Shown here: one piece after another, positions 34,177-45,010 of the stretch | How the letters are laid out: each line of letters begins with the position of its first letter | Position numbering within the stretch: position 1 is the stretch's first letter | NCBI GenBank assembly: GCA_945861895.1 | Contig: CAMAWF010000004.1 | Location: 34,188-98,187, forward strand | Direction: 5' to 3' | From: Rhizobium sp. Q54 | GTDB lineage: Bacteria; Pseudomonadota; Alphaproteobacteria; Rhizobiales; Xanthobacteraceae | DNA length: 64,000 nt | Notes under the pieces: generated by a model | What the model was told of the DNA's origin: nothing | What the model saw: the letters and a program-made list of their open reading frames with translations, nothing else | Database searches by the model: none | Program-made: the position numbers and the translations under genes

Positions 34177-35754
34177 CTACTCAGTGACGATGAAGCCCTC
34201 GCGGCCGACGAGACGCGCGAGCTGCCGCAACCGGTTATGCACCCGGTCGCCGGCAAGCGCCGCGTGCTTGCCCTTGAGATGCAAGGTCAGCCGCCCGCGC
34301 TCGACCTTCATCGGCGTTTTCGGCAGCACGCCGGCCTGGCCCGCGGTCACCATATAGGCGACCCGCAGCGCGGCGCCGAGGACGCGGGCGCGGTCGAGGA
34401 TGCGGGTGGTCGCAAGCTCGCGCAGGCGCGGCGACAATTCGTCCTCGCTCAAGCCGGCATGGCGGAAAAATACCGACAAGGCCAGAAACGCCCGTCCGGG
34501 ATGATCGATGGCCACGAACGCGCCGTGGGCGATGATGTTCATCGACTGCTCGCCGCGATAATCGGGGTGTGCGCGCCAGCCGATGTCGCCAAGCAGACAG
34601 GCGGCATGACGCAGACGGCGCTCTTCCACGGTCTCGTCGAGGCCGGACGAGGCCATGAAGCGATCGGTCCAGACGATCAATTCCTCGCCGTGATGCGGCG
34701 AGCGCGAACGCAGCAGATTGAGGTCGGCCGCAGCCGCAAGCAGCGGATCGCGCGCCCGCTCCTTGGCATCGAGCAGCGAATAGAGCAGTCCCTCGCGCAC
34801 ACCAAGCACGGAGATGATGACCTGGCTCGGCTCGATCGCATCGACCAGATGCTCAAGCACCAGCGCGGCATAGGCCAGCAGCGGACGCCGCGCGGCGTTG
34901 ACGACCTCGATCTGCGACAATGTCTCGGTATCGACGCGATGCACCAGCCGGGCAAATTCAAGCGCCTCGCGCGCATTGATCCTGTAATTGTGCATCACGT
35001 GGAACGGATAACCGGTTTGCCACATGTGCAACCGCGCCAAGGCGCGCCAGGCTCCGCCGACGGCGTACAGCGTGCGCCCTGCTCCCGCGTCGAGCATGTC
35101 GAGATGGTCGAGCGCATCGGCGACGATCTGCTCGGCCTTTTTGAGCGACTTGCCGGCGATGTCCTGCAAAGCCAATCCGCCGAGCGGCAGCGTCAGCCCG
35201 GATTTGACCCGTGAGCCCTGGATATCGACCAGTTCCAGCGAACCGCCGCCGAGATCGCCAACAATGCCGTCGGGACGATGAATGCCCGAAACAACGCCGA
35301 GCGCGGTGAGATGCGCCTCGCGCTTGCCGGAGAGCACTTCGATCCGGGTCCCGCAAACGCGCTCGGCCTGCGCGATGAAGGCGCGACCGTTGCTGGCGTC
35401 GCGGCACGCCGCGGTGGCAACCGCCCAGGTCTTTCGCACCCGCAGCGTGTCGCACAAAGCGCGGAACCGCTTGAGCGCCGCCAATGCTTGCGCGATCGCG
35501 TCGGCGGCGATGAGGCCGGTGGAATGCACCTCACGGCCGAGTCCCGCCAAAATCTTTTCGTTGAATATCGGTGTCGGGCTGCGCGTCAGGCCCTCGTAGA
35601 TCACCAGGCGGACCGAATTCGAGCCGATATCGATCACCGCGACCGGCGGCCCGTGGTCGAGCCGGCCCTGCGCGGTCTTCACGCCGGTTCGCTTAAGCGC
35701 CTTCAAGCCTGCGGACGAGGCTGCGGGGGGACGATTCTTTGAGCGATTTGCCAC
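34177..35754 (-). CDS. ppx: Exopolyphosphatase (Ppx/GppA family)
   Basis: 525 residues. ASKHA-fold start [18 protein letters not shown], the second phosphate loop [14 protein letters not shown] and the long C-terminal helical domain with an HD-like region ([20 protein letters not shown]). It hydrolyses polyphosphate or pppGpp from the end. The start lies 62 nt inside the 3' end of ppk in another frame. ppk-ppx pairing is standard. Confidence 0.95.
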   Translation of the reverse strand: MANRSKNRPPAASSAGLKALKRTGVKTAQGRLDHGPPVAVIDIGSNSVRLVIYEGLTRSPTPIFNEKILAGLGREVHSTGLIAADAIAQALAALKRFRALCDTLRVRKTWAVATAACRDASNGRAFIAQAERVCGTRIEVLSGKREAHLTALGVVSGIHRPDGIVGDLGGGSLELVDIQGSRVKSGLTLPLGGLALQDIAGKSLKKAEQIVADALDHLDMLDAGAGRTLYAVGGAWRALARLHMWQTGYPFHVMHNYRINAREALEFARLVHRVDTETLSQIEVVNAARRPLLAYAALVLEHLVDAIEPSQVIISVLGVREGLLYSLLDAKERARDPLLAAAADLNLLRSRSPHHGEELIVWTDRFMASSGLDETVEERRLRHAACLLGDIGWRAHPDYRGEQSMNIIAHGAFVAIDHPGRAFLALSVFFRHAGLSEDELSPRLRELATTRILDRARVLGAALRVAYMVTAGQAGVLPKTPMKVERGRLTLHLKGKHAALAGDRVHNRLRQLARLVGREGFIVTE

Positions 35755-37927
35755 GGCCCGACAGGCTCGGATTGGTCATGAAGTATTTTTGGGCGTTGAA
35801 AGATTCTTCGCCCGGCTCCGGCTTTATGCGCGTTGAGGTGCCGTCCGGCAAGAGCTTCCAGCTTTGCTCGTTGTCCTTGAAATTTGCCACCATGATCTGG
35901 CCAAGCACCTGTTCGTGCACGGTCGGATTGAGAATCGGGCACAGTACCTCGACGCGGCGGTCGAGGTTGCGCGGCATCATGTCGGCCGACGATATATAGA
36001 GCGCGGCCTTGGGATGCGGCAGCACATGGCCGGCGCCAAAACAAAAAATGCGTCCGTGTTCGAGGAAACGCCCGACGATGGATTTCACCCGGATATTGTC
36101 GGACAAGCCGGGAACGCCGGGCCGCAGGCAGCAGATGCCGCGCACCACGAGATCGATCGCCACGCCACAGCGCGAGGCTTCGTAGAGCATGTCGATGATT
36201 TGGGGATCGACCAGCGAATTCATCTTCATCCAGATCGCCGCCGGACGGCCCGCCTTGGCGTTAAGCGCCTCTTGCGCGATGTGATCGCGGATACGGCTGC
36301 GCAGCGTCAGCGGCGACACCGCCATTTTTTCCAGTTCGGCCGGCTCCGCATAGCCGGTGATGTAATTGAACACGCGCGCGACATCGCGCGCGGTCACCGG
36401 GTCGGCCGAGAAGAACGAGAGATCGGTGTATATCCGCGCGGTGACGGGATGGTAATTGCCGGAACCGATGTGAACATAGGTGACGGGAGAACTGCCCTCC
36501 CGGCGTACCACCAACGACAGCTTGGCGTGGGTTTTTAGTTCAATGAAGCCGAACACGACCTGCACCCCGGCGCGCTCGAGATCGCGCGCCCAGCGGATGT
36601 TGGCCTCCTCGTCGAAGCGCGCTTTGAGTTCCACCAGCGCGGTGACCGACTTGCCGGCTTCCGCCGCCTCGACCAGCACCTTGACGATCGGGGATTCCGA
36701 GGAGGTTCGGTAAAGCGTCTGCTTGATGGCGACGACGTTGGGATCGCGCGCCGCCTGCTGCAGAAATTGCACGACCACGTCGAAGGACTCGTAAGGATGA
36801 TGGACGATGAGATCCTTCTGCCGGATGGCGGCGAAGCAATCGCCGCCCTGCTCGCGGATGCGTTCGGGAAACCGCGGATTGTAGGGCACGAATTCGAGAT
36901 CGGGACGGTCCAGGCTGTTGAGCTGTGCGAGATCGTTGAGCGCCAGCACGCCTTCAACCAAAAACATCTCGTCGTCCGCGACCGCCAGCGCGCGCTGCAC
37001 GAAGCGGCGCAAATCCGCCGGCATCGCCGCATCTATTTCAAGCCGGATGACTGAACCGCGCCGGCGCCGCTTGAGCGCCGTCTCGAACAGCCGCACCAGG
37101 TCTTCCGCTTCTTCCTCGATCTCCAAGTCGGAATCGCGAATGATCCGGAATGCGCCTTGCCCCTTGACGGCGTAGCCGGGAAACAGCCTCCCGATGAACA
37201 GCGCCGTCGCCTGTTCGAGCGTCACCACCAGCGCGATGCCCTGTTCGGAATTCGGCAGACGGATGAAGCGCTCGATCTTTTGCGGCATGCGGATCAGCGC
37301 GTTCATCGCCCTGCCGTCGCGCCCGCGGGTCAGCGATAGCGCGATCGAGAAACCGAGATTGGGAATGAATGGGAACGGATGCGCGGGATCGATGGCGAGC
37401 GGCGTGAGCAAGGGGAACACGTGGGTGAGGAAATGCTCCTCAAGCCAGATTCTATCCGGCTTCTTCAGCTCGCTGCCATCGACCAGGACTACTCCCTGTT
37501 CTGCCAGCACCGGCCGCAATTCGCTCCAGCGCTTTTGCTGATCGCTCGCCAGCAGCGAGACCGCCTCGCCGATGCGGGTAAGCTGCTCGGCCGGCGTAAG
37601 GCCGTCGGGGCTTTGCTCAATGATGCCGGCGCGCACCTGACCTTTCAGGCCGGCGACGCGCACCATGAAAAACTCGTCGAGATTGTTGGCCGAGATCGAG
37701 AGGAAGCGCACCCGTTCGAGCACAGGATGGCTTTCGTTGCCGGCCTCTTCCAGCACGCGGCGGTTAAAGTGCAACCACGACAATTCGCGGTTGGTGAAGC
37801 GGCCGGGGCTCGCCGTCAGCTCGGCCGGGGTCGCCGCACCCGGCGCGCGCGCGAACGCCACCACCTCCGGTTCTACTACCGGGTGTTTTTCAATTGAAAA
37901 ATCAATGACTTGTCCGCGATCGACCAT
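35693..37927 (-). CDS. ppk1: Polyphosphate kinase 1
   Basis: 744 residues. N-terminal domain with [19 protein letters not shown], head domain, and the two PLD-like catalytic domains with [17 protein letters not shown] (phospho-His) and [20 protein letters not shown]. It makes long-chain polyphosphate from ATP, reversibly. An extended N-terminus (about 35 residues before the conserved start) is present. Overlaps ppx by 62 nt, so the two are almost certainly one operon. Confidence 0.97.
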   Translation of the reverse strand: MVDRGQVIDFSIEKHPVVEPEVVAFARAPGAATPAELTASPGRFTNRELSWLHFNRRVLEEAGNESHPVLERVRFLSISANNLDEFFMVRVAGLKGQVRAGIIEQSPDGLTPAEQLTRIGEAVSLLASDQQKRWSELRPVLAEQGVVLVDGSELKKPDRIWLEEHFLTHVFPLLTPLAIDPAHPFPFIPNLGFSIALSLTRGRDGRAMNALIRMPQKIERFIRLPNSEQGIALVVTLEQATALFIGRLFPGYAVKGQGAFRIIRDSDLEIEEEAEDLVRLFETALKRRRRGSVIRLEIDAAMPADLRRFVQRALAVADDEMFLVEGVLALNDLAQLNSLDRPDLEFVPYNPRFPERIREQGGDCFAAIRQKDLIVHHPYESFDVVVQFLQQAARDPNVVAIKQTLYRTSSESPIVKVLVEAAEAGKSVTALVELKARFDEEANIRWARDLERAGVQVVFGFIELKTHAKLSLVVRREGSSPVTYVHIGSGNYHPVTARIYTDLSFFSADPVTARDVARVFNYITGYAEPAELEKMAVSPLTLRSRIRDHIAQEALNAKAGRPAAIWMKMNSLVDPQIIDMLYEASRCGVAIDLVVRGICCLRPGVPGLSDNIRVKSIVGRFLEHGRIFCFGAGHVLPHPKAALYISSADMMPRNLDRRVEVLCPILNPTVHEQVLGQIMVANFKDNEQSWKLLPDGTSTRIKPEPGEESFNAQKYFMTNPSLSGRGKSLKESSPRSLVRRLEGA

Positions 37928-38008
37928 CGCATTTCATGGCTTGGAGTGAATACTATAGCCGACAATCATTACGGCCGAATGACACTTCGACCGGCGATGG
38001 CGGCTCGG

Positions 38009-38692
38009 TCAAGGCCGGGCGTCGCGCAATATCTCCGCGGCCAGCGCGCGGGTGACCGGCCGCTTTTGCCGCATCGCCTCGGCGTCGAGTTCGGCCACCG
38101 CCGCGCGCGCCGCCGCGAACGAGCGCTCGATCCGGGTGACGAGATAGCTCACCAGGCTTTCATCGACATTGATTTGGCGATCGGCGGCAAGCTTGACGAT
38201 CAGCGAGCGCAGCAACGCGTCGTCCGGCGCAATCAGCGTGACGACCGGCAGCGCACGCAGGCGCGACGCCAGATCGGGGATTGCCGCCGGCCAACCGGCC
38301 GGCGCCGAGCGCGCGGTAATCAGCATGAAGGCGCCTTCTTCCCGCGCCAGATTAAGCAGATGAAAAAGCGCGCGCTCGTCCATGCCGGCGGCGGACAGAT
38401 CCTCGATCACCAGCGCGCCGGTCGCAACCGCGCGCGGAAGATCGGCCGTGGCAAGCGCGCGCGCGGCGAGAAAGCGGGCGCCTGCGGTCTCCGCCCAGAT
38501 CGCCGCAAGGTGGCTCTTGCCGGCGCCCTCCGGGCCGACAAGCGCGACCGCCCGCGCCGGCCAGTCCGGCCAGCGCTCGATCAGAGCGAGCGCTGCGGCA
38601 TTCGAAGGGCCGGCGAGAAAATCCTCGCGCGCGAAGCTTTCGGCGTGTTCGAGCGTAAACGCCAACTGACGCGGACTGACCGGCATGCTCAT
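38009..38692 (-). CDS. hdaA: DnaA-related ATPase of the Hda/HdaA type
   Basis: 227 residues from the ATG at 38692, which overlaps the stop of the upstream permease gene (ATGA). Walker A GPEGAGKSHLA, Walker B region ALVIEDLSAAGMDER, and LITARSAPAGW / LASRLRALPVVTL, the AAA+ core of DnaA without the DNA-binding domain. HdaA promotes hydrolysis of DnaA-ATP bound to the clamp and so limits re-initiation. The usual clamp-binding N-terminus (QLAFTLEH) is present. Confidence 0.92.
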   Translation of the reverse strand: MSMPVSPRQLAFTLEHAESFAREDFLAGPSNAAALALIERWPDWPARAVALVGPEGAGKSHLAAIWAETAGARFLAARALATADLPRAVATGALVIEDLSAAGMDERALFHLLNLAREEGAFMLITARSAPAGWPAAIPDLASRLRALPVVTLIAPDDALLRSLIVKLAADRQINVDESLVSYLVTRIERSFAAARAAVAELDAEAMRQKRPVTRALAAEILRDARP

Positions 38693-39774
38693 CGCGAACT
38701 TCTGCGGCTGGATCGTTTGCCGGTATAGAGCGTACTGGCGCGATAGCGTCCGAGCGCGAAACGCACCAGTACGCCGATGGTGGCGGCAAGCGGCACCGCC
38801 AGCAGCAGCCCGACAAAGCCGAACAGCGCGCCGAAGGCGAGCAGCGCGAAGATCAGCCAGACCGGATGCAAGCCGACGCTCTCGCCGACCAGCTTGGGCG
38901 AAAGCACATTGCCCTCGACGAATTGTCCGACCAGGAAAATGCCGATCACGGTGGCGATCGATGTCCATTCCGGCCAGAACTGCGCCACCGCAACCCCGGT
39001 CGCCAGCACCAGCCCGGTCATCGAGCCGACATAGGGAATAAAGGTAATGAGCCCGGAGACCAGCCCGATCAGCAGTCCGAAATTAAGTCCGGTCAGCGAC
39101 AGGCTGACCGCATAGAACGAGCCGAGCAGCAGGCACACCGCCGTCTGCCCGCGCACGAAGCCGGCGATGGCCGCGTCGATCTCGCGCGCGAGCTGGCGCA
39201 CCGTCGCGCGGTGATGCAGCGGCACGCAGTTGTCGGCGGCGCGGATCATGCGGTGCCAATCGTAGACCAGGTAGAAGGCGACGACCGGCGTCACCACCAC
39301 GAGCGCGAACAGCGAAACCAGCGTCTGCCCGCCCGACCACAGCGAGCGCAGAAACGCCGTCAGCCATCCGGTTCCCTGGGTGACGAGATCGGCGATGGTC
39401 TTGTCGCTGCCGATGCCCTCGCCCACCCCCACGAGCTTTTTCAGCCACGGCCAGGGCGGATCGCTGATCAGCGATTGCAGCCGCGTGACGTAATCGGGGA
39501 ATTTCTGGATAAAGGACGACAGCTGGCCGCCCAGGCTCGGCGCGACCAGCAGAACGAGCAGCACAAAGGCGAACACCATCACTGCAACGATCAAGAGGGC
39601 GCCGACCAACCGGTTGATGCCGTAACGTTCGAGCCGGTCGACCACCGGCGTGAGCAGATAGGCAAGGCCAAGCCCGGCCACGAACGGCAACAGAATGCCG
39701 CTCAACAGCCAGAGCATCGCAATCAATACGGCGAGCGCCACAACCCAGAACGTCACCTGGCGTTCAAGACTCAT
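38689..39774 (-). CDS. AI-2E family transporter (PerM-like permease)
   Basis: 361 residues with about eight hydrophobic segments. Family features: LLPFVAGLGLAYLLTPVVDR, the long periplasmic region, and the terminal ATGVAVAQFWPEW, LVGESVGLHPVWLIFALLAF and GALFGFVGLLLAVPLAATIG. Despite the family name, most members export unknown substrates. It precedes hdaA with a 4-nt overlap, a conserved pair in Rhizobiales. Confidence 0.93.
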   Translation of the reverse strand: MSLERQVTFWVVALAVLIAMLWLLSGILLPFVAGLGLAYLLTPVVDRLERYGINRLVGALLIVAVMVFAFVLLVLLVAPSLGGQLSSFIQKFPDYVTRLQSLISDPPWPWLKKLVGVGEGIGSDKTIADLVTQGTGWLTAFLRSLWSGGQTLVSLFALVVVTPVVAFYLVYDWHRMIRAADNCVPLHHRATVRQLAREIDAAIAGFVRGQTAVCLLLGSFYAVSLSLTGLNFGLLIGLVSGLITFIPYVGSMTGLVLATGVAVAQFWPEWTSIATVIGIFLVGQFVEGNVLSPKLVGESVGLHPVWLIFALLAFGALFGFVGLLLAVPLAATIGVLVRFALGRYRASTLYTGKRSSRRSSR

Positions 39775-39816
39775 CGAAACGCTCTTACCTGTTGAATCGC
39801 CGCAATGCGCCGCCGT

Positions 39817-40362
39817 CTACGACCCGGCCGCAGCGGAGTTCATGTGGCGCACCCACTCGCCGACATAGAAGGCCACCGAGAGCAAGGTCAATACGGCAAC
39901 CAGCGTCATAAGCGCTATCCTCAGCGGCTCCGCGCTCAACTGGAACCCGAGCGATGCCAGCACAAAACCGGCAAAAACGATCTGCGCGACCGTGTTGAGC
40001 TTCGAGACCCAGAGCGGCTTGACGGTCATGGGACTGCCCACCAGCCACGAAAGCATCACCGCTCCCACGATCATCAGGTCGCGCGAAACGACCAGGATGA
40101 CCAACCAGCCCGGGATGGCATCGGCGACGCCGAGCGAAATATAGATCGAAACAATCAGCACCTTGTCCGCCAGCGGATCGAGATAGGCGCCCAGCTCGCT
40201 GGTTTGGCCTAAGCGCTTGGCAAGATAGCCATCGATGGCATCGCTCAAGCCCGCGACAAGGAACAAAACGAACGCCACCAGCATCGCACCGGACGCGATG
40301 GCCCAGACCACCACCGGCACCAGCAGGATGCGCCCGAGCGTGATGAGGTTCGGAATAGTCAA
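39817..40362 (-). CDS. pgsA: CDP-alcohol phosphatidyltransferase, probably phosphatidylglycerophosphate synthase
   Basis: 181 residues, several membrane helices. The CDP-OH-P signature D-x2-D-G-x2-A-x10-G-x3-D-x3-D is visible in [14 protein letters not shown] and [13 protein letters not shown]. PgsA is the likely assignment because of length and the start [20 protein letters not shown], which matches it well, but other CDP-alcohol transferases share the motif. It would make phosphatidylglycerophosphate from CDP-diacylglycerol. Confidence 0.85.
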   Translation of the reverse strand: MTIPNLITLGRILLVPVVVWAIASGAMLVAFVLFLVAGLSDAIDGYLAKRLGQTSELGAYLDPLADKVLIVSIYISLGVADAIPGWLVILVVSRDLMIVGAVMLSWLVGSPMTVKPLWVSKLNTVAQIVFAGFVLASLGFQLSAEPLRIALMTLVAVLTLLSVAFYVGEWVRHMNSAAAGS

Positions 40363-40499
40363 AGCGCCACGCCCCAGGCTCGCTGGTGCTCACCGCTGTC
40401 AAGCGCCGGCGCACCCGATTGCACCGCCGGAGTATAACGGCGTTCGCACTGTTGCACACAATGCGAATTGGCCTTACGACCCGGCCAACGAGGGCGATC

Positions 40500-41594
40500 A
40501 TGGCCGATAACATGGCCGATAAAACGCGTGAATCCGGGCGCGGCCTCACTTATGCCGAAGCCGGTGTCGATATCGACGCCGGCAACCGCATGGTTGAATT
40601 GATCAAGCCGCTGGTGCGCGCCACCGCGCGGCGCGGCGCAGATGCCGAGATCGGCGGCTTCGGCGGGCTGTTCGACCTCAAGCGGGCCGGGTTTGCCGAT
40701 CCGGTTTTGGTGGCCGCGACCGACGGCGTCGGCACCAAGGTCAAGATCGCGATCGAAACCCGCATCCACGGCACCATCGGAATCGATCTGGTCGCCATGT
40801 CGGTCAACGACCTCGTGGTGCAAGGCGCCGAGCCGCTTTTCTTTCTCGATTATTTCGCCTGCGGCCGGCTCGATCCGGAAATGGGCGCTGCCGTCGTTGC
40901 CGGCGTGAGCGAAGGCTGCCGGCTGGCCGGTTGCGCGCTGATCGGCGGCGAGACCGCCGAGATGCCCGGCGTCTATCACGGCGCCGACTACGATCTCGCC
41001 GGCTTCGCCGTTGGCGCCGCCGAACGCGGCACGCTGTTGCCGCGCGCGGATATTTCCGCCGGGGACGTGCTCATCGGCATCGCATCGTCGGGCGTACACT
41101 CCAACGGCTATTCGCTGGTGCGCAAGGTCGTCGCCAAGAGCGGACTGGCATGGAGCGCGCCTGCGCCGTTCGAACGCGGCAAGACGCTTGGGGTGGCGGT
41201 GCTTACGCCGACCCGCATCTATGTGAAGTCGTGTTTGGCCGCGATCCGCGAAACCAAGGCGGTGAAGGCGCTGGCGCATATCACCGGCGGCGGATTCCCC
41301 GACAACATTCCGCGCGTGCTGCCGAAGCAGCTTGGCGTCAAGCTCGACCTCTCGCGCGTGCCGGTATTGCCGGTGTTCAAATGGCTGGCGGCCACGGGCG
41401 GCATCGCGCAAGCCGAAATGCTCCGCACGTTCAACTGCGGCATCGGGATGGTGGCTGTGGTCGCGGCCAAAAACGCGGATACGGTTATTGCCGCGCTGGC
41501 GCGCGAAGGCGAGACCGCGATGCAGATCGGCGAATTGGTTTCGGCCGGCACCGGCGCGCAGGTCAGCTATAGCGGACGCCTGGATCTCGGGTGA
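40500..41594 (+). CDS. purM: Phosphoribosylformylglycinamidine cyclo-ligase
   Basis: 364 residues from the ATG at 40500. AIR synthetase motifs: [62 protein letters not shown] and [18 protein letters not shown]. Fifth step of purine synthesis. purN follows with a 4-nt overlap. Confidence 0.97.
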   Translation: MADNMADKTRESGRGLTYAEAGVDIDAGNRMVELIKPLVRATARRGADAEIGGFGGLFDLKRAGFADPVLVAATDGVGTKVKIAIETRIHGTIGIDLVAMSVNDLVVQGAEPLFFLDYFACGRLDPEMGAAVVAGVSEGCRLAGCALIGGETAEMPGVYHGADYDLAGFAVGAAERGTLLPRADISAGDVLIGIASSGVHSNGYSLVRKVVAKSGLAWSAPAPFERGKTLGVAVLTPTRIYVKSCLAAIRETKAVKALAHITGGGFPDNIPRVLPKQLGVKLDLSRVPVLPVFKWLAATGGIAQAEMLRTFNCGIGMVAVVAAKNADTVIAALAREGETAMQIGELVSAGTGAQVSYSGRLDLG

Positions 41595-42256
41595 CGCCGA
41601 TGCCGAAGCAGCGCGTAGCCGTTCTTGTTTCCGGGCGCGGCTCCAACTTGGGCGCGCTGATCGAGGCTGCGAAAGAGAAGAATTATCCGGCCGAAATCGC
41701 ACTCGTCATTTCAAATCGCCCCGATGCCGGCGGACTGTCGCTGGCGCAAGCGGCGGGCATTCCGGCCGAGGTCATCGATCATTCAAAATACGGGAACGAC
41801 CGCGAAGCGTTCGAGCGCGCGCTGCAGGCTCTGCTCGAAGCGCACAAGATCGATCTCGTTTGTCTTGCCGGCTTCATGCGCGTGTTGACGCCTTGGCTGG
41901 TCGGGCGCTGGCGCGAGCGCATGCTCAATATTCATCCCGCGCTGCTGCCTGCATTCAAAGGTCTGAATACTCACGCCCGCGCGCTCGCCGCCGGTGTGAA
42001 GATTCACGGCGCCAGCGTGCACTTCGTGGCGCCGGAAATGGATTCCGGTCCGATCATCGCGCAAGGCGCGGTTGCAGTGCAAAATAACGACACCGCCGAG
42101 ACCCTCGCCGCTCGCGTCATCAAGATCGAACACAAACTCTATCCGCTCGCACTCAAGCTCGTCGCGGAAGGCCGCGTGCGCGTCGAGGCGGGGCGCTGCC
42201 TTATCGATGGCGTTCCGGCGCCGGATACCGCCGAACTCGTGCCCGATCCGTCCTGA
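41591..42256 (+). CDS. purN: Phosphoribosylglycinamide formyltransferase
   Basis: 221 residues from the GTG at 41591 that overlaps the purM stop (GTGA); an ATG at 41600 is the alternative. Formyltransferase motifs: [45 protein letters not shown] (catalytic Asn-His) and [19 protein letters not shown]. It adds a formyl group to GAR in purine synthesis. Confidence 0.96.
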   Translation: MTPMPKQRVAVLVSGRGSNLGALIEAAKEKNYPAEIALVISNRPDAGGLSLAQAAGIPAEVIDHSKYGNDREAFERALQALLEAHKIDLVCLAGFMRVLTPWLVGRWRERMLNIHPALLPAFKGLNTHARALAAGVKIHGASVHFVAPEMDSGPIIAQGAVAVQNNDTAETLAARVIKIEHKLYPLALKLVAEGRVRVEAGRCLIDGVPAPDTAELVPDPS

Positions 42257-42395
42257 CCGCCGGAATTCCGCCACGCGGCGAAAAAATTCATCTCCCTGAA
42301 TGCGAACTTTGACGCCTTGGCGGTGCTATGATCTTTGACTAAAGTCGTATGAAGCGCCACGGGCATTCCGTGGCCGTAAAAGGGGGGACTTCAAA

Positions 42396-42845
42396 ATGGC
42401 CAAGGGCGAAGCGAAACTTCTGTATCCGGGGCTTGCCGATTTCTACAAAACCTGGAGCCCGATTGCCTACACGATCGTGCGCGTGGTTGTCGGCATCGTC
42501 ATGATCATGCACGTGTTGCCCAAATTCAACGCCGGCCCTGCCGCGATCGCAGCCTATATGGCGAGGAACGGCCTCGAGCCCGGCTTGGCCTTTGCCTTTG
42601 CCTCTATGTTCCTCGAATCCGTCGGCGGCGCTTGCCTCATCCTCGGCCTGTTCACGCGCTTCTTCGCGGCTGCGCTGGCGATCGAAATGTTGATCGCGTT
42701 TTTCGCAGTTCACTATGCGAAAGGCTTCGGTGTTATGGCCGGCGGCTATGAATTCGTACTCGTGCTCGGCGTAGTGCTGTTCGCCATCGCGCTGCGCGGC
42801 GGCGGGCCCTACTCGATCGACCGGCAGATCGGCAAAGAACTGTAA
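42396..42845 (+). CDS. DoxX family membrane protein
   Basis: 149 residues, four hydrophobic segments: IAYTIVRVVVGIVMIMHVLP, AFAFASMFLESVGGACLILG, FFAAALAIEMLIAFFAVHYA and YEFVLVLGVVLFAIAL. Ends with the common DoxX tail GGGPYSIDRQIGKEL. GGGGGG upstream of the ATG (AAAGGGGGGACTTCAAAATG) is a strong ribosome site. Unrelated at gene level to the DoxX gene at 23717. Function unknown. Confidence 0.9.
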   Translation: MAKGEAKLLYPGLADFYKTWSPIAYTIVRVVVGIVMIMHVLPKFNAGPAAIAAYMARNGLEPGLAFAFASMFLESVGGACLILGLFTRFFAAALAIEMLIAFFAVHYAKGFGVMAGGYEFVLVLGVVLFAIALRGGGPYSIDRQIGKEL

Positions 42846-42866
42846 GCCGTACTGAAATAATGGCGG

Positions 42867-42893
42867 AAAGCGCGGGCCTCAAGCCCGCGCTTT
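42867..42893. terminator. Bidirectional terminator between the DoxX and oxidoreductase genes
   Basis: AAAGCGCGGGC, loop CTCAA, GCCCGCGCTTT with a T-run on the + side and A-run on the other. Its right arm overlaps the last codons of the oxidoreductase gene. Confidence 0.85.
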
Positions 42894-44987
42894 TCTCACC
42901 CACACTTTGTTGTCGTGGAACGCGGCGCCGCCGTAGGGCGCAATCGCGTCCGCGCCGGTGAGCGTATTGATGCCGCGGCCGTCCGCATAGGCGCTGTTCG
43001 GCCAGATCGATTCCGCGACCAGCACGCCGCGGCATACGCCGTCGAACAGCCGCGCATGCAGACGCACCTCGCCGCGCCGGTTGCCGAGGATCACCTTGTC
43101 GCCGTCCGCAATGCCGCAAGCCGCCGCATCGCCGGGATGGATCATCACTTCGGGGCGCTTTTCCTGCGCCAGCGATGTCGGCGTCTCGTTGAACGTCGAG
43201 TTGAGAAAACCGCGCGCCGGCGAAGTCGCCAGCCGGAACGGATGCTCGGCGTCCGCCGTTTCGATGACGTCCCACTGGTCGGGAAGCCCGGGCATGGCTT
43301 CGACCGGACCGGCGCGCCAAGGTGTCCGGAACGGCACGTTCGGCCAGTCCGGCTTGAAGCGGAATTTCTTGTCCGGCCAGTTGAAGCCGTTGAGATAGTG
43401 CGCGGTGTCGAAGTCCGGCTGGCAATCGACCCAGCGATTGCGCTCAAGATTGTCGAGCGTGCCCCAGCCCGACTTTTGCAACGTCCAGTCGATCAGTTCG
43501 CGCGGGCTCATCTCAAAGCCGGGATGCCTGGCGCCCACTCTGCCGGCGAGCGCACAGATGACCTCATGGTTGTTGCGGCATTCGCCGGGCGGCTCGATCA
43601 GCTTGGGGCCGAGCTGGATATATTGGTGGCCGCCGCCGGTATAGATGTCGTCATGCTCGACGAACATGGTGGCGGGCAGCACCACGTCGGCCATGCGCGC
43701 GGTCTCGGTCATCACCTGCTCGTGCACGCAAACAAATAAATCCTCGCGCGCGAAGCCGCGCTTGACCAAATCCTGCTCGGGCGCGACCGACACCGGATTG
43801 GTGTTCTGGACGATGAGCGCATCGACCGGCGGCCCGCCCTTGAGCGCCGCGCGCTCGCCGGTCAGCACCGCGCCGATGCGCGATTGGTCGAGCGGGCGAA
43901 CCGCGGGATCGAATACGTCGGCGCCTTCGATCATGCCCTTGTCGATGTGATAGATGGCCGCGTTGTTGAAAAAAGCGCCGCCGCCCTCATGCCGCCAGGC
44001 GCCGGTCACCGAGGGAATGCAGGTCGCCGCGTGCATGCTCACCGAGCCGTTGCGCGAGCGCGAGAAACCGTAGCCGAGGCGGAAATAGGCGCGTTTGGTC
44101 TCGCCGACGAGGCGGGCGAAGGCCTCGATCGTCTCCATCGGGCAGCCGGTGATTGTAGCCGCCCAGCCGGGGCCGCGCGTGCGCACGTGTTCGGCCAGTT
44201 CATGCGGAACATCGGTGTAGCGGTCGAGATAATCCCAATCCGCTTTGTTGTCGCGGAACAGGCAATGCATCACCGCGCAGGCAAGTGCGGCATCGGTGCC
44301 CGGCCGGATCAGGACGGCGAGGTCGGCCTGCACCATCGTGCCGTTCATGTAGACATCGACGGCGACGATCTTGGCGCCGCGCTCCTTGCGGGCGCGGGTG
44401 ACGTGCGTCATCACGTTGATCTGGGTGTTGACCGGATTGGCGCCCCAGATCACGACAAGATCGGATTTTGACATTTCGCGCGGATCGGGGCCGGCGACGC
44501 GGCCGGTGCCGGCGGCAAATCCGGCGCGCGCCGGATTGTTGCAGATGGTTTCGTGGAAGTTCGAATATTTTTTGACGTTGCGCAGCCGGTTGATGCCGTC
44601 GCGCATCACCAAGCCCATCGTGCCGGCGTAATAATACGGCCAAACGGATTGCGCGCCGTGACGCTGCTCGGCCTTGAGGAAATTCTCCGCGACGAGATCG
44701 AGCGCATCGTCCCAGGCAATCCGCTCAAACTCGCCGGAGCCCTTGGCGCCCTTGCGCCGCAACGGGTGCAGCAGCCGGTCGGGATGATGCGCGCGCTCGG
44801 CATAACGCGCGACCTTGGCGCAGATCACGCCGGCGGTGTAGGCGTTGTCCTTGGCGCCGTGGACGCGCCCGATCGTGCGCTCGTCGATGATTTCCACTTC
44901 GAGCGCACAGGTCGATGGGCAATCGTGCGGACAGGCGGACGCCGCGATCCTTGTAGGTTTCGGAAGAGGACGGACGGTTTGATTCAT
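42879..44987 (-). CDS. Molybdopterin-dependent oxidoreductase with N-terminal 4Fe-4S cluster
   Basis: 702 residues. The cluster ligands are C19, C23, C27 (CPHDCPSTC) and C56. The molybdopterin-binding domains follow: VVIWGANPVNTQINVMTHVT, RPGTDAALACAVMHCLF and the C-terminal dinucleotide-binding domain (PFRLATSPARGFLNSTFNET, MIHPGDAAACGIADGDKVIL). It belongs with the DMSO-reductase superfamily formate dehydrogenase/assimilatory-type proteins, but there is no twin-arginine signal, so it is probably cytoplasmic. The substrate is not identifiable; no electron-transfer subunit is adjacent. Confidence 0.92.
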   Translation of the reverse strand: MNQTVRPLPKPTRIAASACPHDCPSTCALEVEIIDERTIGRVHGAKDNAYTAGVICAKVARYAERAHHPDRLLHPLRRKGAKGSGEFERIAWDDALDLVAENFLKAEQRHGAQSVWPYYYAGTMGLVMRDGINRLRNVKKYSNFHETICNNPARAGFAAGTGRVAGPDPREMSKSDLVVIWGANPVNTQINVMTHVTRARKERGAKIVAVDVYMNGTMVQADLAVLIRPGTDAALACAVMHCLFRDNKADWDYLDRYTDVPHELAEHVRTRGPGWAATITGCPMETIEAFARLVGETKRAYFRLGYGFSRSRNGSVSMHAATCIPSVTGAWRHEGGGAFFNNAAIYHIDKGMIEGADVFDPAVRPLDQSRIGAVLTGERAALKGGPPVDALIVQNTNPVSVAPEQDLVKRGFAREDLFVCVHEQVMTETARMADVVLPATMFVEHDDIYTGGGHQYIQLGPKLIEPPGECRNNHEVICALAGRVGARHPGFEMSPRELIDWTLQKSGWGTLDNLERNRWVDCQPDFDTAHYLNGFNWPDKKFRFKPDWPNVPFRTPWRAGPVEAMPGLPDQWDVIETADAEHPFRLATSPARGFLNSTFNETPTSLAQEKRPEVMIHPGDAAACGIADGDKVILGNRRGEVRLHARLFDGVCRGVLVAESIWPNSAYADGRGINTLTGADAIAPYGGAAFHDNKVWVRKARA

Positions 44988-45010
44988 GTCGCCTTAAAAG
45001 CACCCCGCAG

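Noticed and set aside
35693..35754. ppk/ppx overlap as a sequencing error
   Set aside because: Both proteins keep family-like ends and starts; a 62-nt overlap is plausible for this operon.
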